Source of the DNA: Sphingobacterium sp. R2
Lineage (GTDB): Bacteria > Bacteroidota > Bacteroidia > Sphingobacteriales > Sphingobacteriaceae
DNA length: 64,000 bases
Reading direction: 5' to 3'
Assembly (NCBI RefSeq): GCF_040760075.1
Contig: NZ_CP142884.1
Span: 2,542,001-2,606,000, forward strand
In this document: one piece after another, positions 9,636 to 19,053 of the stretch
How the letters are laid out: the number at the start of each line of letters is the position of its first letter
How positions within the stretch are numbered: the stretch's first letter is position 1
Notes under the pieces: model-generated
What the model saw: only the letters and a program-made list of their open reading frames with translations
Told to the model about the DNA's origin: nothing
Databases searched by the model: none
Translations under genes and position numbers: made by a program

Positions 9636-10112
9636 ATGAGAAAGCTAATTGTATGCTGTTTGATGGGATTATTTATCTACTCCTGTTCATCAAACAATGG
9701 CGAGAAAAAAACAGTTGCCAACAGTGCGAACGAAACTGGAGCTACGGCAAATGACGCCAGTGGATATGATCCACACCGAGGTGAGGGAAAATTTGACCAG
9801 GTTGAAATCGGCGAACATTTGGATGCGCCAATGGCCGCAGCCGGAAAAATGATTGTTGATTTAAAATGTGCTTCCTGTCATAAGCTTACCGACGAAAAGC
9901 TGGTAGGCCCCGGGTGGAAAGGCGTGACACAACGGAGAAAGCCACAGTGGATCATGAATTTTATCACGAACCCTGATCCGATGATCGATAAGGATCCTGA
10001 ATTACAGGCACAACTTGAATTATGTATGGTCCGAATGCCCAACCAGAATCTAACGGATGAGGAAGCCCGAAAGGTATTGGAGTTTATGCGACAAAATGAT
10101 GGCGTAAAATAA
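9636..10112 (+). CDS. Monohaem cytochrome c lipoprotein of the nos cluster
   Basis: 158 residues with a lipoprotein signal (LFIYSCSSN, Cys17), a polar linker, and one haem-binding CASCH motif (residues 78-82). VGPGWKGV is typical of class I cytochromes, and the sixth-ligand Met is probably in MVRMPNQNL (Met134). It is the first gene after the FNR-like box and precedes nosZ, so it is the likely electron donor to the periplasmic N2O reductase. The family is certain; the donor role is inferred from position. Confidence 0.88.
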   Translation: MRKLIVCCLMGLFIYSCSSNNGEKKTVANSANETGATANDASGYDPHRGEGKFDQVEIGEHLDAPMAAAGKMIVDLKCASCHKLTDEKLVGPGWKGVTQRRKPQWIMNFITNPDPMIDKDPELQAQLELCMVRMPNQNLTDEEARKVLEFMRQNDGVK

Positions 10113-10170
10113 TAGAGCTGAATAAGAATCAACAAAGCTGCATAGGTATTAACCTTAAAATAAGAATAGA

Positions 10171-12159
10171 ATGACTTTTACAAAATACATATTGACGAGC
10201 TTAATGGCGAGCGCAATGTTGTCGACTTTCCATGCCTGTAAACCCAAAGGAGCGGGATCCGCCGTGAGTGGCGATGCCGCGGAGAAGGTGTATGTTGCCC
10301 CAGGGAAATACGATGAATTTTACAATTTTGTATCTGGGGGATTTAGTGGACAGCTCTCCGTTTACGGGCTTCCATCCGGCAGATTACTGCGTGTAATCCC
10401 CGTTTTTTCACTAGACCCTGAAAAGGGCTGGGGCTTTAGTGAAGAGACTAAACCGATGCTCGAAACGTCCCATGGCAATGTACCCTGGGATGATTTACAC
10501 CATGTGCAGCTTTCCAAAACAGATGGAAACTACGACGGTCGTTGGGTATTTGTCAATGCTAACAATACCCCCCGTATTGCTCGGATCGATCTGACAACTT
10601 TTCGTACGGCAGAAGTCCTCGAGCTCCCGAATAGCGGTGGAAACCACTCCTCACCTTATATAACTGAAAACACCGAATATGTTGTCGCAGGAACCCGATT
10701 TTCGGTACCGCTTGACGGCGAGTCTGGCGATGTACCTATCAATACCTTCAAAAAGAATTTTCGCGGAACATTGAGTTTTGTCAGCGTAAGCAAGGATAAT
10801 GGCAACATGGAATTAGCTTTTCAGATTGAGACACCCGGTGTAAACTATGACCTGAGCCGAGCCGGTAAAGGGACTTCTCATGGCTGGTTTTTCTTCTCCA
10901 CCTACAATACTGAACAGGCAAATACATTGCTGGAAGTTAATGCCTCCAAAAATGATAAGGACTTTATATTAGCCGTCAACTGGAAAAAAGCCGAAGAATA
11001 TTTGAAAGCCGGAAGGGGGAGAAAGGTAACTGGTTTGAAGTATGCCCATAACACTTACGACGAGAAGTCCCATACTGCGAAGACAACATTCAACACAGAA
11101 ACTGTCGTATTGAAGGCGGAGGAACTGGAGGGGCTATGCTACTATATTCCTTGTCCTAAATCTCCGCATGGTGTCGATGTTGATCCTACCGGAGAATACA
11201 TCGTAGGATCGGGTAAATTGGCTGCTGTCATACCTGTATTTTCATTTGCTAAAATGCAGAAAGCAATCCAGGAAAAACAATTTGAAGGTAAATTCGGTGG
11301 GATCCCAATTATAAAATACGAATCTGCACTGTATGGTGAAGTACAAAAGCCTGGTTTAGGCCCACTACATACGGAATTCGATGGTAAAGGAAATGCAATT
11401 ACCTCATTCTTTGTGTCCTCCGAATTGGTCAAATGGAATATTAAAGATTTAAAGGTGCTAGACCGAACACCAACATTTTACTCAACAGGTCATTTGATGA
11501 TACCGGGAGGAGATACCAAAAATCCAGACGGCAAATATGTTATTGCGTATAATAAAATCACGAAAGACCGCTTTCTTCCTACTGGACCTGAGTTGGCGCA
11601 GAGCGCCCAATTGTTTGATATCTCGGGAGACAAAATGCAGTTGTTGTTAGACTTTCCGACGATTGGGGAACCGCATTATGCGCAAGCCATTAAGGCTGAG
11701 AAGGTAAAAGATAAAAGTGTGAAAATCTTTAAAATTGAAGAAAACACCAGCCCATATGTCGCCAAAGGAGATAAAGATGCACGCGTCGAGCGTAAAGGTA
11801 ATCAGATACATGTATACCTGACATCCATCCGTTCACACTTCATGCCGGATAATATTGAGGGCGTACAGCTTGGCGATGAAGTCTATTTCCATGTGACCAA
11901 CATTGAACAGGACTGGGATATGCCACATGGTTTTGCTGTCAAAGGTGCAAAGAATGGTGAATTGCTCATTATGCCAGGAGAGACACAGACGTTGAAATGG
12001 ATTCCGGATAGAGTAGGTGTGTTTCCTTTCTACTGTACTGATTTTTGTAGTGCGCTACATCAAGAGATGCAGGGTTATATCCGCATATCAAAAAAAGAAA
12101 ACAACGTTCCGCTGATTTATAGTTTAGGAACTAACCAACCGCAAGAGAAAACCAATTAA
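10171..12159 (+). CDS. nosZ: Nitrous oxide reductase, clade II (Sec-type)
   Basis: 662 residues. It carries an N-terminal Sec/lipoprotein-like signal (STFHACKPKG) and no twin-arginine motif, as in clade II enzymes. A seven-bladed propeller follows with CuZ-type histidines (WDDLHHVQL, GGNHSSPYI, GTSHGWFF, CPKSPHGVDVDP, GPLHTEFD, GEPHYAQA). The C-terminal cupredoxin domain has the CuA site YCTDFCSALHQEMQ (Cys622, Cys626, His630, Met633) and the additional His in DMPHGF. It reduces N2O to N2 in the periplasm. Its stop overlaps the next start (TAATG), indicating translational coupling. Confidence 0.97.
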   Translation: MTFTKYILTSLMASAMLSTFHACKPKGAGSAVSGDAAEKVYVAPGKYDEFYNFVSGGFSGQLSVYGLPSGRLLRVIPVFSLDPEKGWGFSEETKPMLETSHGNVPWDDLHHVQLSKTDGNYDGRWVFVNANNTPRIARIDLTTFRTAEVLELPNSGGNHSSPYITENTEYVVAGTRFSVPLDGESGDVPINTFKKNFRGTLSFVSVSKDNGNMELAFQIETPGVNYDLSRAGKGTSHGWFFFSTYNTEQANTLLEVNASKNDKDFILAVNWKKAEEYLKAGRGRKVTGLKYAHNTYDEKSHTAKTTFNTETVVLKAEELEGLCYYIPCPKSPHGVDVDPTGEYIVGSGKLAAVIPVFSFAKMQKAIQEKQFEGKFGGIPIIKYESALYGEVQKPGLGPLHTEFDGKGNAITSFFVSSELVKWNIKDLKVLDRTPTFYSTGHLMIPGGDTKNPDGKYVIAYNKITKDRFLPTGPELAQSAQLFDISGDKMQLLLDFPTIGEPHYAQAIKAEKVKDKSVKIFKIEENTSPYVAKGDKDARVERKGNQIHVYLTSIRSHFMPDNIEGVQLGDEVYFHVTNIEQDWDMPHGFAVKGAKNGELLIMPGETQTLKWIPDRVGVFPFYCTDFCSALHQEMQGYIRISKKENNVPLIYSLGTNQPQEKTN

Positions 12160-12785
12160 TGCAACCTATGATGATGAAAACTACAAGTCACATGTCAGCA
12201 GTACATCGGATTCTATTGATCCTAAGTGGTCTGGCCCTGGTAGCGGTCATCTTCCTGCCTATCTGGCGTATTGAGCTTGACGCAGCGCAATACCCAGAAG
12301 GCTTAGAGTTACAGATCTATAGCAACAAATTGGCGGGACAGGTCGACATTATCAACGGGCTCAACCATTACATCGGGATGAAAACGCTGCATGCGGAAGA
12401 TTTTATAGAATTTACGGTTTTACCTTATATCATCTTATTTTTTGCACTGGCGTTTTTATTCATAGGGTTGTTGCGGAATAGAAAACTGCTGTATGGCTTA
12501 TTCTTTTGTTTTCTGCTTTTTGGAATTGCGGCCTTGGTTGACTTTTATATCTGGGAATATAACTATGGTCATCAGCTCGATCCAAATGCACCGATAAAAG
12601 TTCCGGGAATGTCTTACCAACCCCCACTGATCGGATACAAACAGCTTTTAAATTTTGGTGCCTATTCAATCCCGGATATTGGGGGATGGATCTTTATACT
12701 CTGTGGAATTATCTTGGCCTATTGTACCGTGAGAGAATGGCAAAACAATAAAACCCTAAAACTAAAATCATATGAGAAACTATAA
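12159..12785 (+). CDS. Nos-cluster integral membrane protein (NosB-like position)
   Basis: 208 residues with about four to five membrane helices (HRILLILSGLALVAVIFLP near residue 15; PYIILFFALAFLFIGLL near 88; a pair around 110-130; WIFILCGIILAYC near 175). A soluble loop after helix 1 contains the stretch NGLNHYIGMKTLHAEDF. It overlaps nosZ by one base and nosL by 14 bases. Clade II nos clusters commonly carry a membrane gene right after nosZ (nosB in Wolinella); equivalence here is by position, not by motif. Confidence 0.7.
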   Translation: MQPMMMKTTSHMSAVHRILLILSGLALVAVIFLPIWRIELDAAQYPEGLELQIYSNKLAGQVDIINGLNHYIGMKTLHAEDFIEFTVLPYIILFFALAFLFIGLLRNRKLLYGLFFCFLLFGIAALVDFYIWEYNYGHQLDPNAPIKVPGMSYQPPLIGYKQLLNFGAYSIPDIGGWIFILCGIILAYCTVREWQNNKTLKLKSYEKL

Positions 12786-13221
12786 ACTATTCGCGTTGAT
12801 CTGCAGCAGTATATTGCTGGTTCTATTTAGTTTGCAGGCCTGTCAGGGCAACAATAAACCCAAGCCTATTAAATACGGCAGCGAGCAATGTGCCCACTGT
12901 AAGATGACAATAACGGACGTGCGTTTTGGCACGCAGCTACAGACAAAGAAGGGTCGGGTCTTCAATTTTGATGACGTTCAATGTATGATTGCCTTTGTCA
13001 ATGGGAACTCGGTCAAAAAAGAAGAGATTGCGGTTTATTATCTGTCTGATTATGTTAGCCATAATCTCATACCGGCAGCAGACGCCTATTATCTCAAAAG
13101 TGAGTCCTTGAAAAGTCCGATGCGCGGCAATATTGCTGTATTTGAAAAACGAGGTGAGCTGGATAAGGTCAAAGCCGAGATTGGTGGCACCGTGATGACT
13201 TGGAATGATCTGTGGAAATAA
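12772..13221 (+). CDS. nosL: NosL copper chaperone lipoprotein
   Basis: 149 residues with a lipobox (LQAC, Cys24) and the NosL copper-binding motif QCAHCKM (Cys40, Cys43, Met45), followed by the conserved FNFDDVQCMIAF and MRGNIAVF segments. NosL is an outer- or inner-membrane-anchored Cu(I) chaperone needed to load the CuZ centre. Its start overlaps the preceding membrane gene by 14 bp. Confidence 0.94.
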   Translation: MRNYKLFALICSSILLVLFSLQACQGNNKPKPIKYGSEQCAHCKMTITDVRFGTQLQTKKGRVFNFDDVQCMIAFVNGNSVKKEEIAVYYLSDYVSHNLIPAADAYYLKSESLKSPMRGNIAVFEKRGELDKVKAEIGGTVMTWNDLWK

Positions 13222-13228
13222 ATAAATA

Positions 13229-14482
13229 ATGATGAAGAATCTAGCTTTAGCGCTTTGGTATGCAATTACCTGTCTTTGGATCGTAAGTTCGCCCATTTCG
13301 GCGAATACCATTAAGATAGGAAAGGGGCAGCCTTTCAGCACAATTCAGGCTGGCTTGGCACAGGCGCAATCTGGTGATACCATTTTAGTGTCGGCGGGCG
13401 TCTACAAGGAGGGAAATATCGTTATTGATAAGGCCATCTACCTAAAAGGATTGGGAAAGCCTGTGCTTGACGGGGAGAAAAAATATGAACCGCTCTCGAT
13501 TAAATCGCCAGGTGTTACAGTTCAGGGTTTTTCGATTCAGCATTCCGGACATTCATCTATGAATGATATTGCCGGGATTAAGATTTATAATACAGAACAG
13601 ATTAAAATACTTGATAATGAGCTCGTGGATAATTTTTTTGGGATCTATGCCCAAAATGCGAAAAATGTCGAAATACGGGGCAATACTCTCAAAGCTTTTG
13701 GTACAGCGGAGCAGCTGATCGGTAACGGTATTCATGCTTGGAAATCGGATAGTCTAAGTATTGAAAATAATAAAGTGTCTGGACACAGGGACGGTATTTA
13801 TCTTGAGTTTGTGACGCATACTCGGGTAGAGGGCAATCTTTCTGAAAAAAATCTGCGCTATGGTCTCCATTTTATGTTTTCCCATGAGAACAGCTACATC
13901 TCAAACACCTTTCGCAGCAATGGTGCTGGTGTAGCTGTTATGTATACCAAACATGTCCATATGGAAAACAATAATTTCGAAGAAAATTGGGGCGATGCCG
14001 CCTATGGATTGTTGCTCAAAGATATTTCCGATAGTCAGATCATCAACAATCAGTTTAGCCGCAATACCACCGGTATTTTTATGGAAGGATCGAACCGAAT
14101 CCATATTGAACATAACAATTTTAAGAGCAACGGATGGGGGCTCAAGATCCAGTCGAGCTGTATGGACAATGTGCTTAAAGACAATAATTTTTTTCAGAAT
14201 ACCTTTGATGTTGCTACCAATGGCACGCTTACACTCAATAGTTTTGTGCATAACTATTGGGACAAATATGAGGGATATGATCTGGACCGAGACGGATTTG
14301 GGGATATTCCTTTTCGCCCCGTAAGCCTATTCTCGATGATGGTTGAGCGCTATCCTTCGGCGATGTTACTTTTTCGAAGTTTTATGGCTATGCTGTTTGA
14401 CCGGACTGAAAAGCTATTACCAAGTCTAACACCCGAGGGGCTTAAAGATGATAAGCCTCGCATGAAATCAATAAAAGTATGA
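13229..14482 (+). CDS. nosD: NosD periplasmic copper-maturation beta-helix protein
   Basis: 417 residues with a signal peptide (cleavage after about residue 25) and many right-handed beta-helix turns (repeated NxF/NxI rungs such as NNNFEENWGDAAYGLLLKDI and NNQFSRNTTGIFMEGSNRI). The typical NosD end follows: NYWDKYEGYDLDRDGFGDIPF. NosD works with the NosFY transporter in CuZ assembly. Its last four bases overlap nosF (ATGA). Confidence 0.95.
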   Translation: MMKNLALALWYAITCLWIVSSPISANTIKIGKGQPFSTIQAGLAQAQSGDTILVSAGVYKEGNIVIDKAIYLKGLGKPVLDGEKKYEPLSIKSPGVTVQGFSIQHSGHSSMNDIAGIKIYNTEQIKILDNELVDNFFGIYAQNAKNVEIRGNTLKAFGTAEQLIGNGIHAWKSDSLSIENNKVSGHRDGIYLEFVTHTRVEGNLSEKNLRYGLHFMFSHENSYISNTFRSNGAGVAVMYTKHVHMENNNFEENWGDAAYGLLLKDISDSQIINNQFSRNTTGIFMEGSNRIHIEHNNFKSNGWGLKIQSSCMDNVLKDNNFFQNTFDVATNGTLTLNSFVHNYWDKYEGYDLDRDGFGDIPFRPVSLFSMMVERYPSAMLLFRSFMAMLFDRTEKLLPSLTPEGLKDDKPRMKSIKV

Positions 14483-15192
14483 TTAGTATCCAACAGTTAA
14501 CGAAAAGCTTTGGCAAATTCAAGGCATTAAAAGGCATCGATCTGACGTTGAACGGTGGCGAATGCGTCGCCCTAATAGGCCCCAATGGCAGTGGTAAGAC
14601 CACCTTGATCAAGTCTATCCTGGGGATGGTGATGCCGAGTGCCGGACGGATCACGTTTGAAGGACAAGACATTGGACAGCAATGGGTTTATCGGAACCAT
14701 ATCGGCTATATGCCGCAGATAGGTCAATATCCTGAGAACATGTCCATCAAGCAGGTATTGGATATGATCAAAGATATCCGCAAACAGCCCCAGACGGATT
14801 CGGATCTTTATCAGGCTTTCGGCGTGGACAAGCTATTGGAAAAACGTATGGCGACACTTTCCGGTGGTACAAGACAAAAAGTAAGTGCCTGTATCGCATT
14901 TATGTTTGACCCCAAAGTACTCATCCTGGATGAACCCACGGCGGGGTTAGATCCTCTGTCTACCGAAATTCTCAAGGGTAAAATCAAGAAAGAAATCGGA
15001 CGCGGTAAACTGATCATCATCAGTTCCCATGTACTTAGTGATCTCGATGAGTTTGTCTCACAGATTGTCTTTTTGCAGGAAGGAGAGCTGAAGTTTCATA
15101 AGAGCCTGCAGCAATTAAAAGAAGATACAGGTACTGAAAAACTATCCAAAGCAATCGCTTATTTGATGCAGAACCGTGACCTGCCTAATTAA
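14479..15192 (+). CDS. nosF: NosF ABC transporter ATPase
   Basis: 237 residues, a complete ABC ATPase: Walker A GPNGSGKTT (residues 34-42), Q-loop at MPQIGQ, signature LSGGTRQK (127-134), Walker B VLILDEPTAGLDP (147-159) and H-loop in ISSHVLSD. It overlaps nosD and is followed after 6 bp by the permease, giving the standard NosDFY unit that supports sulfur and copper-site maturation of NosZ. Confidence 0.96.
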   Translation: MISIQQLTKSFGKFKALKGIDLTLNGGECVALIGPNGSGKTTLIKSILGMVMPSAGRITFEGQDIGQQWVYRNHIGYMPQIGQYPENMSIKQVLDMIKDIRKQPQTDSDLYQAFGVDKLLEKRMATLSGGTRQKVSACIAFMFDPKVLILDEPTAGLDPLSTEILKGKIKKEIGRGKLIIISSHVLSDLDEFVSQIVFLQEGELKFHKSLQQLKEDTGTEKLSKAIAYLMQNRDLPN

Positions 15193-15198
15193 AAAAAG

Positions 15199-15966
15199 AT
15201 GAATAAAATTATACGATATGTTTTTGTGGATCTCTTGTGTAATAAGACCATTTTATGCTACACCATATTACTCTTTGTGCTTTCCATGACGGTCTACACC
15301 ATGGAGAACAATTATGAAAAGGGATTACTCAGTCTACTGAATATTGTTTTGTTTGTAGTTCCGTTGATGAGCATCGTTTTTTCTGGCATCTATATCTACC
15401 AGAGTTCCGAGTTTATTAATTGCCTTGTCAGTCAGCCTTTACAGCGAAAAAGCATTTGGGGCAGCCTGTATGTGGGTCTGGCAGGTGCACTTAGTTTAGC
15501 TTTTTTTATCGGCGTCGGCATACCAACTTTTATCTATGCATTTAGCTATTCGGGTATTACTTTGGTTGGTTGCGGGCTGGTACTTTCCTTAATTTTCGTT
15601 TCCATAGCGATGTGGACATCTGTATTGATCAGGGATAAATCGAAGGGGATAGGATTATCAATTTTGCTTTGGCTTTATTTTACGCTGCTTTTTGACGCAT
15701 TGGTACTATTCATCTTATTTCAGTTTGCAGATTATCCCATCGAACATGGAATGGTTGCTCTGTCCATGCTCAATCCCATCGATATCAGTCGCATCCTTAT
15801 TTTATTACAGGTAGATCTCTCCGCGATGATGGGCTATACAGGAGCGATATTTCGAGATTTTTTCGGCAATTCAATTGGAATTACGGTCACGCTGCTGGTC
15901 ATGTTGCTTTGGTGCATCATTCCCTTATGGCTATCTATTCGCTATTTTAAGAAAAAGGATTTATAA
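15199..15966 (+). CDS. nosY: NosY ABC transporter permease
   Basis: 255 residues with six predicted membrane helices, including LLFVLSMTVYTM, LLNIVLFVVPLMSIVFSGIYIY and a C-terminal VTLLVMLLWCIIPLWLSI, ending in the basic tail RYFKKKDL. It lies directly after nosF. The conserved PLMSIVFSGIYIY and MLNPIDISRILI segments fit the NosY family. Confidence 0.93.
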   Translation: MNKIIRYVFVDLLCNKTILCYTILLFVLSMTVYTMENNYEKGLLSLLNIVLFVVPLMSIVFSGIYIYQSSEFINCLVSQPLQRKSIWGSLYVGLAGALSLAFFIGVGIPTFIYAFSYSGITLVGCGLVLSLIFVSIAMWTSVLIRDKSKGIGLSILLWLYFTLLFDALVLFILFQFADYPIEHGMVALSMLNPIDISRILILLQVDLSAMMGYTGAIFRDFFGNSIGITVTLLVMLLWCIIPLWLSIRYFKKKDL

Positions 15967-15995
15967 TAATTTATTTACCATTTAATACTATCATC

Positions 15996-16922
15996 ATGAT
16001 TAAATCACCCTTATTGGAGGTTTTCAATATTGAACCTCGACTCAAACACCCGACCATATTTGATCATTTCGATGCCCTGGATTCAGGTGAGTCATTTATT
16101 ATCAAAAACGATCATGATCCCAAGCCGCTCTATTATCAGTTGCTGGGTGAACGTGGAAAGGATATCATTTGGAATTATCTGGAATCGGGCCCTGAATACT
16201 GGCAGGTTCGCCTTGGCAAACCGCTGGAAAGCGAAACACTAGAAACCGTTGGCAATATTGCGGCCACGGATATCCGCAAGGCCCAAGTTTTAAAACAGCT
16301 CGGAGTAGATTTCTGTTGCGGTGGCAAGCAGACGCTTAAGGAGGCTGCTCACAGTATCGGTCTTGATGAAATCGAATTGCGCAGACGGCTTAATCAATCC
16401 GAAGATCTTCCTATATCCGGCCCGTCGTTAAATTTTAAAGATTGGGATATCGATTTTTTAAGTGATTACATTAAGAATGTCCACCATCGGTATGTCCGAG
16501 AGAAAGGACCGATTATCCAAGAACTCGCACATAAAGTGGCCGATGTGCATGCACAGCAACATCCCGAGCTGATCAGCTTGTCCAAAGAACTCGATGCTTT
16601 TCTTGATGAACTCTATCATCATTTGGATAAAGAGGAGAAGCTACTCTTTCCGGCAATCAAGAATGAACAAGAATTGACCAGCAAACAGGTGGATCAGCTC
16701 ATTCAATTTTTGATTTCAGAACACGAGGATTCAGGAAAGGAACTTCAGCAGCTGCGCAAAATTACCGAAAACTATACATTGCCAGCCAATGCCTGTAATT
16801 CTTACACGTCATTATTTTCACAGATTGAATCATTTGAATCCGATCTTCTGCAGCATATCCATCTGGAGAATAATATTTTATTTCCAAAGTTGCTCGCGAG
16901 CTACGGTGTTCAAGTGAATTAA
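15996..16922 (+). CDS. DUF2249-Ric fusion: iron-sulfur cluster repair di-iron protein (ScdA/YtfE type)
   Basis: 308 residues in three parts. Residues about 8-75 form a DUF2249 domain (IFDHFDALDSGESFIIKNDHDP). Residues about 85-145 form the ScdA_N/DUF542 domain with the Cys pair in GVDFCCGGKQTL (Cys107/108). The rest is a hemerythrin-like domain with metal-ligand His/Glu (VHHRYV, HLDKEEKLLFP, SEHEDSGKEL, HIHLENNILFP). Ric proteins repair Fe-S clusters after NO damage. Placement behind the nos genes suggests protection during denitrification. The N-terminal fusion is notable. Confidence 0.9.
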   Translation: MIKSPLLEVFNIEPRLKHPTIFDHFDALDSGESFIIKNDHDPKPLYYQLLGERGKDIIWNYLESGPEYWQVRLGKPLESETLETVGNIAATDIRKAQVLKQLGVDFCCGGKQTLKEAAHSIGLDEIELRRRLNQSEDLPISGPSLNFKDWDIDFLSDYIKNVHHRYVREKGPIIQELAHKVADVHAQQHPELISLSKELDAFLDELYHHLDKEEKLLFPAIKNEQELTSKQVDQLIQFLISEHEDSGKELQQLRKITENYTLPANACNSYTSLFSQIESFESDLLQHIHLENNILFPKLLASYGVQVN

Positions 16923-16936
16923 AAACTAGAAAAGCC

Positions 16937-17764
16937 ATGCGGATAAACCAGCATACCAAAATTTCAGAACTCATCAGCTATAATGTCTTGAGCATTGAAG
17001 CCATTGCCGCTATTGCCAAACCCTTGCGCAAGATCCGGATTCCGGTCTTGCGTCGAATATTGGCCCCTCGGGTCTCCATAGGCGAAGCAGCAAAAATTGG
17101 CGGATGTTCGGTTGCAGATTTTCGAGCTGCGCTGGTACCGCTCGGCTTTGTTTGGATGTCAGATGAAGCCGAGAAAACCATAAATTTATTCGATGCAGTA
17201 GAAAGGCCAAGTTGGATGGATGAAGCAGCAGTGACGGTTATATTAGATGTGAGACCCCTCTTGGAAGTGGGTCAAGATCCGTTAAAAGATATTTTTCAGT
17301 TGTATCGCTCACTCGCCGCAGGCGGGATTCTTTGCATCAGCAATTCATTTGTCCCCACTCCATTGATCAGGCGAATGGAAGATCGCAAGGTACCAAGCTA
17401 TACCCACGAATGGGCGGAAGGCGAATTCAGAAGTTACTTTTATAAAAATGATACAGCTCTGTCCGTTCAGCCTGCTGAGGACGATTATATTTCATTTGTG
17501 CCGAAGGAACTTTTTGAGCAGAAATTAGCGAGCCTTTCTCCGCTTCATCTGGTTACATTGGATGTCAGCGAACTTCCTATGCCACAGCCGATGGAATTAA
17601 TTCTTGAGGCCCTTACCCAACTGAAAGCCGATGATGTGGCTTATATAAAACACCGCAAGATTCCGCTCCATCTGCTGGAAGAACTTGATCATTTATCTTA
17701 TCGTATTTTCATCTATGATCGACACCCTGGAGAGGTCCATCTGTTAATTTATCCCGTAAAATAA
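16937..17764 (+). CDS. Tandem DUF2249 protein with an N-terminal DUF1858-like domain
   Basis: 275 residues. Residues about 5-75 resemble DUF1858 (ISELISYNVLSIEAIAAIA, then SIGEAAKIGGCSVADFRAAL). Two DUF2249-like modules follow: LDVRPLLEVGQDPLKDIFQL (from residue about 98) and LDVSELPMPQPMELILEAL (from about 206). DUF2249 is a TusA-like fold of uncertain function that often occurs beside NO and N2O genes. The gene is 14 bp after the Ric fusion and 1 bp before an NnrS-like gene. Confidence 0.8.
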   Translation: MRINQHTKISELISYNVLSIEAIAAIAKPLRKIRIPVLRRILAPRVSIGEAAKIGGCSVADFRAALVPLGFVWMSDEAEKTINLFDAVERPSWMDEAAVTVILDVRPLLEVGQDPLKDIFQLYRSLAAGGILCISNSFVPTPLIRRMEDRKVPSYTHEWAEGEFRSYFYKNDTALSVQPAEDDYISFVPKELFEQKLASLSPLHLVTLDVSELPMPQPMELILEALTQLKADDVAYIKHRKIPLHLLEELDHLSYRIFIYDRHPGEVHLLIYPVK

Positions 17765-17765
17765 A

Positions 17766-19025
17766 ATGGCAAATATTTCTATTCATAAAGCACCTGAACA
17801 ATATGTCGTATTGCCATTTTTTATCACTTCAGGCATTTTTTTTCTAATTTTCACGGTCCTGATCGTCATTACCGGAAGGGGGCTCTTTGGACACCATTTT
17901 CAACCTAAAGTGCTGGCTATTGTCCACAGTCTAGCACTTGGGTGGGGGACGATGGTCATTTATGGGGCGGCTTATCAGCTGGTGCCAGTTATTTTCGAAC
18001 GTCCGCTTAGCTCTTCCCGATTGGCATTTTCCACTTATATCCTATTGACATTGGGAACCTGCTTGTTGATTTATAGTTTCTGGCATTTCAAGATCGGTTT
18101 ACTCATGTGTCTTGGAGGTTTATTGATTACCTTCAGCTCCTACCTATACTTCTATACGCTGTGGATGACTACTAAAGATGTGGAGCACCTATTTGAACTA
18201 CGCCTTTACTTTACGCTATCGGCCTTTTGGCTTTGTTTTACCACAACCTTAGGCCTTTTGCTTGCCATTAATTTATTTCATGGCTTTCTAACTAAAAGTC
18301 ACCTGGATATTCTAAAGCTACATGCCCACGTTGGTATTGTTGGCTGGTTTTTGCAACTGATCCTGGGAGCAGGGGCAAAGATGCTGCCCATGTTTCTTTT
18401 GGGGCGATCTGCCAAAACAAAGTGGCTCTATGTTTCGATCATTTTGATAAACCTTGGCTTGGTCCTTTTTTTATTGGACGGCTATACCCATCCTGTGGGA
18501 TTAAGATCTCTTATTTTTGGAGTAATTGTGTTATTGGGAGTTATATGCTGGGCTGTTTTTGTTGTAGACTGTTATATACACCGTGCACGTAACATTTTGG
18601 ATATTACAATGAAACATAGTTTCATTTCCTTTTTGAGTTTACTTTTCGCTTTCTTCACATTGCCTATGGTTGTGCAGCAGCAGTTTGGTAGTTGGGTTAA
18701 TTTATATTTCGTATGGTTATTTCTTGGATGGATAACAGGCCTTATTTTGGGAATGACTTTTAAGACCCTGCCGTTTATGATCTGGAACTGGCACTATAAA
18801 GATCTCAATGGAACCAAAAAAATACCTATGCCTAAGGAACTTTATAGTCAGCGGCTGCTTTCGATACAATATTACCTTTACCTATTGGCACTTTTTGTTA
18901 TGGCCATTGCTGTGGCCTTTAAATTAAAGTGGCTACTGTATTGTGCTGCCTGGACTTGGGTAGCACTAGCCGTTGTATATGTTCTTAATATCGTTAAAGT
19001 AGTTTTTCATCGAAGAACACTATAA
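17766..19025 (+). CDS. NnrS-like / haem-copper-oxidase-like polytopic membrane protein
   Basis: 419 residues with about 12 membrane helices and conserved His in VHSLALGWGTMVIYGAAYQL (residues about 56-77) and LHAHVGIVGWFLQLILGAGA (about 184-203). Both resemble the haem-ligand helices of NnrS and subunit I oxidases. It begins one base after the DUF2249 gene, so the two are coupled. Its layout resembles the 411-aa protein at the other end of the cluster. A role in NO response is likely from context. Confidence 0.75.
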   Translation: MANISIHKAPEQYVVLPFFITSGIFFLIFTVLIVITGRGLFGHHFQPKVLAIVHSLALGWGTMVIYGAAYQLVPVIFERPLSSSRLAFSTYILLTLGTCLLIYSFWHFKIGLLMCLGGLLITFSSYLYFYTLWMTTKDVEHLFELRLYFTLSAFWLCFTTTLGLLLAINLFHGFLTKSHLDILKLHAHVGIVGWFLQLILGAGAKMLPMFLLGRSAKTKWLYVSIILINLGLVLFLLDGYTHPVGLRSLIFGVIVLLGVICWAVFVVDCYIHRARNILDITMKHSFISFLSLLFAFFTLPMVVQQQFGSWVNLYFVWLFLGWITGLILGMTFKTLPFMIWNWHYKDLNGTKKIPMPKELYSQRLLSIQYYLYLLALFVMAIAVAFKLKWLLYCAAWTWVALAVVYVLNIVKVVFHRRTL

Positions 19026-19053
19026 ATAAAGTATGCACCCGTTTGTATAATGA

